From: Scleroderma bovista
Taxonomy: Eukaryota; Basidiomycota; Agaricomycetes; Boletales; Sclerodermataceae
Assembly (NCBI GenBank): GCA_037178675.1
Contig: JAYMGJ010000596.1
Location: 31,801 to 95,800 of the forward strand
Direction: 5' to 3'
Length of the DNA stretch: 64,000 nt
The position numbers and the translations under genes were made by a program. Below are positions 33,465-44,608 of the stretch, piece after piece (the first letter of the stretch is position 1; every line of letters begins with the position of its first letter). The notes beneath the pieces were generated by a model. It searched no databases. It was not told where the DNA came from and saw only the letters and a list, made by a program, of their open reading frames with translations.

Positions 33465-34592
33465 GAGTCCAAAGTTCCCTACTAGCTAATACATGGCATA
33501 TTGAAAGATCAGTCGCGATGTCAAGCTCGCAGCCATCAGGCTTTATGAACGTCGACTGCTAAGGCTGCAGGAGATCCTTGACTGCTGTAGCATCTCCAAG
33601 AGGACCTGGTTTCGCATCCTGAAGCTCTGGAGGGAGACAGGTGATGTCGTCAATCACCCAACAGGGATCCGTGGTCGTGCTCATCAACTTGATCGCGAGG
33701 ACCTTGATTATCTCCTTCAGCTTATTTGCAGCAATCCTGACTACTTCCTGGATGAACTTGTCACCCTTCTCTGCACCAACCAATTCATCTCTATCCATTT
33801 CAAGACGGTCTTTGCAGAGCTCCAATGTGCTGGTGTGAGCTACAAGAAGCTGAAACGTATTGCAATGGAGCGTGATGAAGGTCGTTGTGCTGAATTCATT
33901 GCTCGCATGGCTCAGTATGATGTCAGTGAGATTGGATTCATTGACGAGGTTTCAAAAGATGAGCGGACAATTGGGAGGCGGTATGGACGATCCCAGAAGG
34001 GAATTCGAGCAGTGAAGAAACAACCATTCATTCGTGGCCGACGATTCATGATGGATGCCCTGCTCACTCTCAAGGGCATATCAGCAGCCACAGTCGTTGA
34101 GGGTGCAATGACCAAGGCGTTATTCCTTCAGTGGTTGGAATATACCATTGTATGCACTTGTTCTATTTGTATCTGGCCGACTTACTCACCTTTTTCTAGC
34201 TGCCAAAGTGTTCTCCGTATCCTGGCCCACTCAGTGTCCTCATGATGGACAATGCATCCATTCATCATGGCCCCAAAATCCTTGAGCTCGCAGATCATTT
34301 TGGTATGTTTTGTCGCCTTTTCTAGCTTACTCGTACTGATTGATTTGATGTCCATAGGTGTTCGGATTGAATTCCTTCCACCTTACTCACCAGATCTCAA
34401 CCCTATTGAAGAAGCCTTCTCTAAGATCAAGTATTTTCTTTGTCGCAACCAGGCATACTATGGAGGATTGGAGCATGGGGATGCAATCATGTATGATCTC
34501 TATGAGGTCTGTGAAATCATCACAGCTGATGATGCACATGGATACTTTATGCATGGAGGTTACTTTTGAGCCAAATGTTTGCTACTTTGGAC
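33465..34592 (+). mobile_element. IS630/Tc1-type transposon, compact
   Basis: The transposase gene (33493-34569) is closely flanked by a short inverted match sharing GTCCAAAGT (about 33472 forward, about 34582 reverse), each with a TA dinucleotide further out. If these are the ends, the element is just over 1.1 kb. The inverted repeats are short and imperfect, so the ends are tentative. Confidence 0.45.
33493..34569 (+). pseudogene. IS630/Tc1-type DDE transposase with two introns
   Basis: The frame from 33505 reads KISRDVKLAAIRLYERRLL and KRTWFRILKLWRETG (helix-turn-helix). The DDE core follows: IGFIDEVSKDERT (first D), MMDNASIHHG (second D) and PPYSPDLNPIEEAFSKIK (acidic third position). 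Two GT-AG introns split the core, between LEYTI and LPKCSP, and between ADHFG and VRIEFLPP. It ends MHGGYF at 34569. An ATG at 33493 in the same frame (ATG GCA TAT TGA) is cut off by TGA at codon 4, so the original N terminus appears broken by one base change. The rest of the frame is open. Confidence 0.75.
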
Positions 34593-35019
34593 CTGACATA
34601 GCAGTAGACAATGATATGTTACAAGTCATGAGACTTGAGCTGAACACTGCAAGGAAATTACTAGACAGCAGGGATAGACCATTTTTCGATAGCATCACGA
34701 AGAGCAGCAATTTCTCCGAACTTGAATCCCATCTCCTTCAGGTCAGCAAACTGCACAAACCACAATAAATGTGCCTCTTTCACACATAATGCACCTGCAT
34801 TGTCCCATACAACACGGACAGACGAAGCTGACAATCAGCCGTGCTACATGGCCAGCTGAGATAGGGCCCAGCCATGGTGCATCCCCATGTCATACAAGTG
34901 GGCTAATGGTAAGGTGTTTCACCGTGCCATATTGGTGGCTCATGGAGAGGTTGTCACCAAGTAATATTGGTGGGCTGACACACTAGTACACTAGATCAGG
35001 ATATGGCCTGTGGCAATAG
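34593..35019. other. Flank with a short orphan open frame
   Basis: A plus frame continuing to 34768 reads VDNDMLQVMRLELNTARKLL and ends SKLHKPQ. It may be the tail of an unrelated gene or element lying next to the transposon. I cannot identify it. The rest is non-coding. Confidence 0.35.
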
Positions 35020-35197
35020 GACCTAATGCGGCAAGGGAGCCGTGGCATGCGGCCAGAGGACTATATGCCGCAGGGTAGCTGCTACATTCAGGCCGAGGAT
35101 TGCAGGGGGGCTGCCGCAGCATTTCGGCAAAAGGATGGTAGTAAGTGCTGCAATGCGGCTAACCTGCGGACGGGAGTCAATAGAAAGGCCTCTGTAC

Positions 35198-35635
35198 CAG
35201 TGTCCCATGCTTTGAATTTGGCTGTGGTATTGGTGTCCTGTTTCTGTCAGTGGGCCAGAGGGATAGTGTGTCCTGTGCTTTGCATTGGGCTGTACCTTTG
35301 GTGTCCCTTTCTTGTTGCAGGGCCAGCCATAGAAACAGCATCCCATGCTTTCCAATGGGCTGCATGCATGGTGTACCTTTAAGAATACCTAGCCATGGGA
35401 TTGGTGTCCCATGACTATGAGTTGGCCCTGGAGCCAGTTTCATCTATATAGTCAGGGCACACGGCAACAATAGGTACAATGTCCCATAGCATTAGGTGGG
35501 CCCTCAGAAAGGTGTTATCTACCTATATGGGAGGGCCTTGCAGTACACTTCAAAGTGACAGGCTATGAATGCGGTGTCCCAGAGCATTAAGCAAGCCCTC
35601 CGTCTGGGGACACCTAGCTAGATGGGAAGGCCAGC
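35198..35635 (+). repeat. Long inverted repeat, left arm
   Basis: Reverse complement of 55588-56045. Landmarks in order: 'agtgtccc..tgcttt', 'ggccagagg', 'tagtgtgt', 'gtccctttctt', 'ccaatgggctg', 'tgtacctttaag', 'gtgtcccat', 'tcccatagcatt', 'ggtgttatct', 'gtgtcccagag' and 'aagccctc'. Many mismatches and indels separate the arms, so they are old. The pattern 'GGGCC..TGTCCCA' recurs roughly every 60-90 bp within each arm. Confidence 0.8.
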
Positions 35636-35809
35636 CGATATGCTTCCCCTTCAGTATGATCGGCCATAATCTTTGGCCTCCCAATATACACAGCAGGCCC
35701 TTGGAACTATATCCCTTGTATAAATGTAGGGCCAGGCATCTGGTCTTCTCTAAAGTAGCGGTAAGCCGGGGTGTGGCACGACACAATCGGCACTACATGG
35801 CATTGGCAG

Positions 35810-36075
35810 AACACATTGGCGGCAGAACACACCGGCAGCAGAACACAACTGTCGGCAGAACACAACTGTCGGCAGAACACGGCTGTCGGCAGAACATGGC
35901 TGTCGGCAGAACACAATTGTCGGCAGAACATCTGTCGGCAGAACAAAATTGTCGGCAGGACACAACTGTCGGCAGAACACAATTGTCGGCAGAACACGGC
36001 TGTCGGCACAACACCACTGTCAGCAGAACACACTGTTGGCAGAACACACTGTTGGCAGGACACAACAGTGGCAAC
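35810..36075. repeat. Minisatellite, ~17-bp unit
   Basis: About 15 tandem copies of a unit close to 'ctgtcggcagaacacaa', with local variants (acatgg, acacgg). Open frames through it, on both strands, are artefacts of the repeat. The core 'tcggca-x-aaca' recurs in the arrays at 39590, 48500 and 50230. Confidence 0.9.
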
Positions 36076-37295
36076 ATGTCATCGGCAATCTACCATCGGC
36101 ATAATAGAATTGTGGCATTACAAGAACGGCACAACATAAATACTGGTAATGGCTTTGCACTGATCACCGGATGCCGTAATACCTTGCCGAGAATCACAAA
36201 TGTGCTGCAGTAATAGCCGTGTGGCCATCATGCTTGCTTGTGTGGCAATATGGGAATGACCGTGCCATGTGGTAGTGTCAGCATGGTATTGTGGAAACTG
36301 GCATTTCCCACTGACATACTGGCCTGCGGCAGCCAAGCTGTGGTGGCTGTGTGCATAAGTGCTGCAATGATAGCATTACTATCACTTACACCGTTGTCGG
36401 CACCCCCACCCATTCGGCAGTCACAGAATGTCACCATATGTCACCGGTGTCACATGGATTCTGTGATGAGAGGTGTGACTCCACTTCGGCACTTGTGACA
36501 ACTTGGGTGACAAATGAGCGTGACTGCCATTCAACCCAGCATTTTTTGTGATCTCAACAACTACTGCACATATATCGATCCTTCGAGCTATCAGAGTATC
36601 CGAGTGGTATAAAACAAATTTTGTACTAGTCAATTTTGTGTGTAGTTGAGCGGTGGGTGGTAAAAAACCAAAGTGCTGAATGGGTGGGGGTGCCGACAAT
36701 GGTGTAAGTGATAGTAAATTAATGATGGCCATACCACAATGACCAAGATGCAGCCTTGATGCCTTTCTCAAGCTGCAGCTGTGTTAATACATGCCGCATT
36801 GATTGTTCCCCGAGAGATGGCAGTGCTAGATGAGCCGGCGCTGGCAGGCTGCTCACTTTGAAATCACTTTCTATAACTGAGGCTCCTTGTTAAACACAAG
36901 CATGTCAGATCACATGCCACGGGATAGACAAACTCCAAAATAAGGCGACTGCAAAGCCCAATCATAATGCTGATCCGAGATCCCTTGTTATTGTGATGGG
37001 ACAATGCACTGTGACAGCCAATCACAAGCAATAGAAACACAGCCACCATGCAATATGAAATGCGGCAGTGTGGTTCATTAGCCGAATTGTCAGGACAATG
37101 ATTGGTCGGACTTGTGGCTGAATTATTAACCTATATTTGATTTAGTCCACTTTGGTGTGCGACCACAATGCAAACATGTTGTGGTGTGAAATGCTTATAT
37201 AATACATTGAACATCCTCCAGGCCGCACGGCAATCGGACCCAGTTCTTCCTCTCCTCAACCACTGCTTTACCATTTCCACATCCTTACAGTCTAT
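36076..37295. other. Non-coding stretch with a MITE
   Basis: No gene is supported here. The only structured content is the small TA-flanked inverted-repeat element at 36379-36714. The end of the stretch must hold the promoter of the next gene. Confidence 0.5.
36379..36714. mobile_element. MITE with ~37-bp terminal inverted repeats and TA target
   Basis: The left end 'ctatcacttacaccgttg' followed by 'tcggcacccccacccattc' is matched by the reverse complement at 36678-36714 with about two mismatches. A TA lies immediately outside both ends (36377-36378 and 36715-36716). Length is 336 bp with no coding capacity. TA duplication and TIR style fit non-autonomous IS630/Tc1/mariner elements. Confidence 0.75.
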
Positions 37296-39231
37296 ATGGC
37301 AACTTCAGAAGGTTCTCAGTTCGTCTCTGCCTCATCCATTCAAGAGGACGTGTCAATGGCTACGTCCCTCACTGCAGAAGAAGTCGTTGCCCAGGCCGCT
37401 GAAATAATTCAAGGCCAGATTGATGGCTTGAGAAGCACATGGGAGAAGGGTGTATGGTCGGAAGCAGTGTCAACTATCTGGGCCCAGGTGGTGCATGGAA
37501 ATTTTATCTGCAATCAATCAACTCACTGATTAGGATATGATAGTGTCGGGTCGAGAATGTCCTGCAGGACTTACCTGCAGGATTCATTATACTGACTATC
37601 ATCGTTGCTGCCGACCAGTTTATGGAGGCGCCAGAGGTGATCCTGTCGACAGGGAAGTGGCCTCACTTCCCGGACATCGTTAACGCCACTGACCACGATA
37701 TCCAGGACCATCCCTGGTTCCAACTAGGCAAGCCACAGAAGAAGGTGGACAAGGGAAAGAGGAGAGCAGTAGAGCCATCGGGGAACAATGCAGTGGCAGG
37801 ACCATCGGGGGTAAAGGAGACGGAGGTGCAAGGCAGTTGTGGCCAAGTAGGTGAGCCCAGCGAAACTGAGGACTCACAAGCAGTGCCAGAAGGAAGCGGT
37901 GCCATCGAGGATGATGAAGCGCCTAGGGGCTGCAGTCGCAGTCGCAAGCCGAGGAAGCATGCCCAATCGGTCGCAACGATCAACAGCGACGGTGACGATG
38001 AAGAAGGCTCATCGCAACCATGGCCAAAGCAACCAAGGCCAAACGTTCGCGACATGCAGACACCAGACGCAGGCTATGAGTGGGTGGATGACAAGGATCG
38101 GTGCATCAAGTGCGTACAGTGGGATCGACGGTGCGCAGCGAACCCAGGCCGTGCTTGCTGGCAATGCTGTTGCAGCAAGATTTCATGCAGCATGATGACA
38201 GCAGTCAGAGCGAGGTCAAGGTCACGCTCACAAGCACCGAGGAAACCGGCACCACGTCAGCGCTCACCATCTGCGCCCTCAACGCTCAATCGAGGAAGAT
38301 CACAGCGTTCAAAAAGGCAATGTCAGACCCCGGCACCAGCGGCGGCCAATCTGCCCAGGAAACAAGGTAAGTCATTCATTATTCAAACCATTTAATATCA
38401 TTTCTATCGATATTCCATGCAGTTTTTGATGGGGTACTGATCAATACTCCAGCATGGCTAGGGAAGACATCGAGGACGGCAAGTCCATCGTTAACAGCCG
38501 CTGGCAGTGGCATGAACCCTCCCACAACACCGGGAGACAGTACAAATACCTCCAATGTACAAGATCTCGAGGAGGAGGTTGTCCGTTTGAGGGAAAAGCA
38601 GGCCGAAATGGAACGAAAGGTGGATGAAGCAAATGACAGGTTGGCCGTTGTGCTCAGAGAAGTCGCCAGCTTACGGCAGGTGGTTGAAGCGATGTGGGAA
38701 CAGATGTTCTCAACACCATCCCACCTTCAACGTCTGGCATTCACACTGACAGAGCCGGCATCTGACTCAACATGTGCCGAGGTCTTGCAGTGCGCTCACC
38801 CCAGTCCGCCAAGCCCGTTGGCACTAGCACCTACCACTATGCTGGAAAAAATGGTGTCGTCCAGCAATCCATCCCGGCATGGCTCGAACGAGCCGACCGG
38901 CACCCACAATGCCTCAAGTCTTGAGGTGGCAACTCCAGGCTTGGTCGATGAAAGGGGTGCCAGCAAGCCAACTGGTGATAGCTCTGACTGGGCCCCACCA
39001 AACGGTAAGTCTGTCAATTACCAAGCTATGTGCTACTGATCACAACATTGTGTTGTTGACACAGCAATTTGTGATGAAGTGCCCACAACAATGGAGACCG
39101 GCAATATTCTGGCAATCAAGGTCAGCCCGCCGGAAGATGGAGATGTTGGGACGCCGGCATCCGATATGGAGATTGGGAGTTCCGATGCCGATGGCGGGCA
39201 CGATGCCGGTGTGCAAATGCAAACGGACTAA
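37296..39231 (+). CDS. KDZ-region passenger: Cys-cluster and coiled-coil protein
   Basis: The first exon starts MATSEGSQFVSASSIQEDVS. The second (from about 37621) reads FMEAPEVILSTGKWPHFPD, an acidic/basic low-complexity stretch, and a cysteine cluster DRCIKCVQWDRRC..ACWQCCCSKISC (C-x2-C-x6-C and more), which probably binds zinc. A Ser/Arg-rich part follows. Later exons encode a coiled coil (LEEEVVRLREKQAEMERK) and end in an acidic tail closing at 39231. Similar Cys-cluster/coiled-coil proteins accompany mobile elements in mushrooms. Function is unknown, and DNA binding is a guess from the cysteines and basic residues. Confidence 0.6.
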
Positions 39232-39414
39232 TTTTCTTTTATCATACCTACATCTTTTGTACAATTTCCGATTCCTATTCCATGTATACCATATACATTG
39301 CATTGTAAAGTATATTTATGGATGTAGAGTTGTCCTTGTGAATCATTGATGCAGCCTGTGAACTCTGTCAGAGACATGCCAGTAATGGTCTCAACCACAG
39401 CCATGAACACATTG

Positions 39415-40100
39415 CCAATATGTCGCCGGCACATGCAAGATTTACCTGTGGAGTAATTTTTCAACATCACTGATATACATGAATACCAAGAGGAGGCTAG
39501 ATATGTCCTGCAGATGTAACTAAAATTGCCGTGTATGGCGGCATCAAGTATTGGAAGGAGCAACATACTTTAATCCACTGTTGGCACAACATAATTGGCA
39601 GAACATACAAGGGCAAACATCCACTCGGCACTGCATCAGCACATACATATGGCATACAATCGGCACAACCACCAGCAGCATTACATCCACACCACTGGAA
39701 CACACCATCAGCATAACATTGGCACTTGCAAACCATTGGCACAAGACACTATCAGCACGGCACAACATAGGATCGGCACAACATAGGATCGGCGCAACAT
39801 AACGTTCGGCACAACATAGGAGCGGCGCAACATAACATCGGCACAACATAGGATCGGCACAACATAGGATCGGCGCAACATAATATCGGCACAACATACT
39901 ATCGGCACATCACACTATCGACACAGCACACTATTGGCACTATGTACATACTATCCCAATCTCTTGCCGGCAAATGCAAGATTTACCTCTGGAGTAATTC
40001 TTCGATGTTACTGATATACATAAATAGCAAGAGTATATATAATTGCCGTGGATGGCGGCATTAGGTATTGATAGGGGTAACATACTGTAATCAGCACAGC
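39415..40100. repeat. Direct repeats flanking a minisatellite
   Basis: Blocks 39415-39590 and 39955-40100 match in the same orientation ('gcaagatttacct', 'ctgatatacat', 'aattgccgtg-atggcggcat'). Between them, about 39590-39930, lies an array with a 15-16-bp unit near 'atcggcacaacatagg'. No gene is supported from 39232 to 40346. Confidence 0.8.
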
Positions 40101-40346
40101 ATTCCATTGGCACATGCATATGGTAGACAGTAGGCACACACCCCAGCGGCAGGACATACATTCGTAATACAATCAGCACTTGTATAACATCGGCACTTGC
40201 CCACTATCGGCACTACGCAACTATGCCAATCTTTCCAGTGGTGAGATAGATGAACTATATATGGAAACCATTATTATATAATCATTCAATTGTGATTTCC
40301 ATTCCACGTCAATTCCATCTTGTCAACTTGCATCTTTGCTACCGCC

Positions 40347-41616
40347 ATGCCACCTAAGTCTGTCAGATTTGATAGCGCAAGTCCGCGGAAATTGAGTGAG
40401 TAATTTCTCTCCTCTGAGCTGATCTGCATGACATCGTTATCAGCCATTCCTGCACTGCCAGTGTGGCACCCACCTCCATCCATTGTCGACGAACACCTGC
40501 CATCAAGCATGGACTGGATGCCACCCTCTCCCCCACACCACGGGATGCGCACAGGTGAAACGAGCGCAAATGTGTCTGTGAGGAACAAGGATGCAATGTC
40601 TGTGGACAGCAACAGACAAGCAACAGCGGCAAATGATCAGTTACCAGCCCACTCGCAATCAGCTCCGATTAACCTCCCTGGCCTCCAGCACACGAGATGC
40701 GTGCAGCAACCCCCATGACTAGATCCCAGGCTTGGATGCCACCATCTCCTCCAATCGCTGCAGGTCCATCCAATGTGTCATCTACCCTCACCATTCGGTC
40801 GCAGGCGTCAATGCCACCCCCGGCAGCAATGCCAACTACCCCATCGGTTCGGCCATCATCCCAAGGGACCCAACCACAAGCATGGATGCCACCGTTGCCA
40901 TCCCCCACAATGGCTGCATGGATCCCGCCCTCTCCAGTGCACGTGCCACGTATTGGGACGTCATCCCCATCGATGCCGGCATCCTCAGTCCCTGCATCAC
41001 CATCCAGCCTGGCATCACCATCCAGCCCAGCATCGCCATCCAGCCCGGCATCAAGCCAGCTGATTCCCACCTCCCCAATGGAGGCAGAATCATCTCCTGA
41101 GGCTGCATCTGGATCGCATGCACGATTCCGGGAACACGTGCATGCAGAGGATGGTAAGTCAGTATTACTGCAGGAATTATGTGTATTTAACAATCATCCA
41201 GTGGATTATTTTGAAATGGTGGACAGGATTAACGCATTGCATGAGGATTTGGATCCATTCATGAATGATGTGCTTTCATGTAAGTCTCTCTTGGGCTTCA
41301 TCCATAGTATCAGTTGATCAGTTGTCATCTAGTGGCCTCTGCAAGGCAAGTCGCTACATCCGTCCCTCCTAGGCACTTGCCCGACCTACTCCCACTCGAT
41401 GCTGGCCTTGACCACCCTATCATCGCGGCCTACATTCATTACGCAAATACGTTGCTCGACACTGCCAGGCTGTGGAGATCGGAAATGTGCCGGAGAGCAA
41501 TGTTGGCGAATGTGCGGGATATGTTGGCTAGGTCAGCCCGACTTGGCGAGAATGGTGACATAATTGAGGCCGATCACCCTGAGGATGTGGTAGTATTAGA
41601 TCCCTCCAAGCTGTAG
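40347..41616 (+). CDS. KDZ-region passenger: proline/serine-rich protein
   Basis: The start is MPPKSVRFDSASPRKLS. Spliced exons add AIPALPVWHPPPSIVDEH and a long Pro/Ser region with repeated WMPPSPP and SPSSPASPSSPASS motifs. A more regular C-terminal part then follows: YFEMVDRINALHEDLDPF, IIAAYIHYANTLLDTARLW, and a final EDVVVLDPSKL ending at 41616. One frame change near 40690 needs an intron I could not fix. The helical C terminus looks like a real domain, but I do not recognise it. The gene sits between two other passenger-like genes in the KDZ region. Confidence 0.5.
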
Positions 41617-41693
41617 TGTTACAGTAGTGCCGCAATAAAATCTTTCAGGACAACAAATTGAAAATTTGACAATACAACTATTCTACAGATATA

Positions 41694-44094
41694 TTATTTG
41701 TGGCGTCTCTTTGGGCTGGGCGTAGGGACATCGGCATCTGGCCACTTTGGCCGCCTTCTTTGCCGTTCCGGTTGACTTGGCCTGGCAACAGCATTGACAC
41801 TTTGAGCCCTGGCAATCTGGCGTGTGCTGGCAGCCCGCTTCCCCTTTCCTCCAGAGTGTGTGACATCATCATCCCCTGATCGACCACCCTCCATCCCATT
41901 TGTGTTGCCAATGGAATCCATAGTTAATTCACCAACTATCATTTGTCGGAATTGGTAAATGGATATTGAAATAGGCAGACTTACATTCCACGGGCGCATC
42001 GGCTGTGCTCTTTTTAACCCGGGGCTTTGGCTTCATTGGTCCATTAGCCATGATGTTTCCGGGATCCATATGTGCTTTTTCTTATATGAGAATATGTGCC
42101 ATTTCCAAGTAATTGAGACCAATACCCACCTTGCTGTTTAGGTTTGGCCGGCTGCCGTGCTGTCAGTGCCACTGATGCTCTTCGTGAAGATGTTGCCACC
42201 GGCATAACAAAACCAAGCACCACGCACTGTTTTCCTTAGATGATCTTGCATTATGTCCATCCGAGTCATCCTCTATATATAAACTTCATATTCTGACAAC
42301 AAAAATATTCAAAGGAACTGACCAGGCTGTTCAATGGGCATTGTATGGCTTGCTGACAGGGATGTTCCAAATGTAGGAGGATCAAATGCTTGGAATACGT
42401 ATGGGGCATACCATCATCCTGGTTTGACCGGCATCGGTTTTTGTTTGTTGCACCGGACTCCCTCTCCTCTGGGGCCTCTTCTTTTATGCATGTCAATGGT
42501 TGTATAACAGGGTTGAAAGATCCATACCCATTGTGCGCTGTCTCTTCCGACTGTTTGCGAGTTCCACATCCAGTGCTGCATGTTCTTTGAACCAGTCAAA
42601 ACAAGTTGATAAAAGTATTCAGAGCTAACCTTCCAGGGGCGGCTTTTCTCCACTTATCATTCCGGCCACTGAGTCCTCACAATCTGATACTGGATCTTGT
42701 AATCCACCATCCATATCTCTCCATTTGCGAAATGTCAGTACATCTTCCGGATCTGTCACTTGCCTGTCCCGCCAGAATTCCAGTACCTTGGTAACCTCCT
42801 GATTTGTGAGCCAGGTCGGCTCTTTGAACTCCCAATGCCACAGCAGATACCCAGATGATATGTAGATACTGGTCTTTGCATGGATGGCAGCCCAAGGAAC
42901 ACTGGCACTTGGCTTGCCGCATGCCTTGCCTGCGGCAAGGGGTCAATTCTTCTCCATTTACAAGGCAGAACTTACGATAATGCCATGTCACAAAAGTCCT
43001 CATAATATCCTTTCGCTCCAATGCTTGCATATCGAGGATGATCGGAATCATTGGTGTGCCATCTTCCATTGTTGGTAAAATAGTTTGCAGCCTCTTCTGC
43101 CCTTTCTTCCGGCAGATCGTTGGTCCGGCATCATCATCGCTATCATCGTGTTCTTCCCCTCCTATGGCCTGCTGTGCATAGGCATCCCAGTGGTGCTTGA
43201 TGTCGTCCCAATCGGCAAAGGTCTTCCCTTGTCCCAATGCCGAATTAAAGTCATGCCTGTGAATGTGAGTATACAAATACCACAAGTGAGAAGCGACATA
43301 CATTCCCATCATGGGCTGACCATTCCAGCCCTTCCATGCCGCCATCACAACCACCCTCATCCCACACTGCCACCACATTTCCTGTGCAAACTGTTTGACA
43401 TATTGTCAGCCTTTTGTCTCGGCCATTCTGTTTGCAGATGAATAATTGTCGAGACAACATGACAAACTTACTCGGCCTGGACCTCTGCCGGTGGCTGCTC
43501 CTTGTTCCATTCATCAGCCTGCTTCGCCGCAACATCCCTTTCCTCCTGGGTGAGCTTCCCCATGATGCTTCCTACCACCTTTTGGTAGCCTTTAATCATG
43601 CTTGTGCTTCCTTGGGCAATTCCGGCCTGTTCGAATTCGGCCTCGATTTCTTTTTTCTTCGACTTCATTATGACTGATCTGGCAGTCCACCTACGTCCAT
43701 ACTTTACTAGGGCCTTTCGGGCACGGGCTTGGCTGTGGTTATACAACCAATTTTTAATTGCCTGATATCACTGATGCATCAGTAGTCCATGTGAAGTTAT
43801 GGAAATGGGGCGCACTTTTTTCTTCTTCTCCCATTCATGTCCTTTGAGTGTGCTATTGGCAGGGAGATTTTTGATTTTTGCCTTCATGGCATTCTTCATA
43901 CCTTTCCTTTGGTTGCTGTCAGCTGCCTTCCAGTCTTCCAAGGCTTCCTCAAGGACCTCGACCTCATCATCCTGGAGTTTGGTTTTTACCACATTTTGTG
44001 GTGCCTCTGGGCCCAACGAGTCAGAGGAATTGTCTTGCTCATCTTCTGTATCAGGATTCTCCATAGATCTGCTGGAGGAACGATTGCGGGCCAT
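41694..44094 (-). CDS. KDZ-region passenger: conserved unknown mushroom protein
   Basis: Minus strand, ATG at 44094 (MARNRSSSRSMENPDTEDE). Exons give EVLEEALEDWKAADSNQRKG, then RARKALVKYGRRWTARSVIM, GSIMGKLTQEERDVAAKQAD and EWNKEQPPAEVQAE. The next block is MWWQCGMRVVVMAAWKGWNG, FADWDDIKHHWDAYAQQ, LPTMEDGTPMIPII and DIMRTFVTWHY. A Cys-containing segment CRRQGMRQAKCQCSLGCHPC follows in the reading frame, and a basic, Ser-rich C terminus ends at 41694. The 'EW-x-x-E-x-PP-x-EVQ' and 'DGTP' blocks occur in many repeat-associated mushroom genes that I remember as uncharacterised. It ends tail to tail with the previous gene (77 bp). Confidence 0.6.
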
Positions 44095-44608
44095 GCTGTA
44101 TGTCAAGTAGACTTTGATATTTTTTGAGTGGTGCTGTGCTAGAAAAGTCCCCGACACTTTGTTGAAGGATTCCAAAGCTATTGTTTCTCCCATGTCAATT
44201 AGTCTTCAATTCCTCCCCGCTGCCTTCTTTTGGAAAATGCATTGGTGAGCTAGCTACTTCTGGGGCCGGCTATGTTGTTCGGCAGCTAAGATGCTATTTC
44301 CGGACTTTAACTGCAGATCTAATGCAGTAGCGGCCACCATATATGGGATTTTGCATTGGTGCCTGATCTTCAAGTCCATATTACAAAAGCTAGATCCAAA
44401 TCGGCAGATCCACAGATCCCTTTCCAATCACTGTCCATGCTGTTTCAATGAGGCTTCAGTGAGATACAATGTGGGAGACTTTGTGCAGGGATTTCCTCAT
44501 CAGATACCACTCATGGCAAAGTCCAAGATACAACCTGCTGGTAGCTCTACTCTGGTGGTCCATGTAACATGGCAGGCATTCAAATCAAGGAGGGGATCTA
44601 TTGATAAG

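Noticed and set aside
35810..36075. CRISPR-like regular array
   Set aside because: Units are contiguous with no unique spacers, and the genome is eukaryotic; this is a minisatellite.
35707..36213. Overlapping Cys-rich and His-rich frames on both strands
   Set aside because: They are translations of a 17-bp minisatellite and show only the repeat period.
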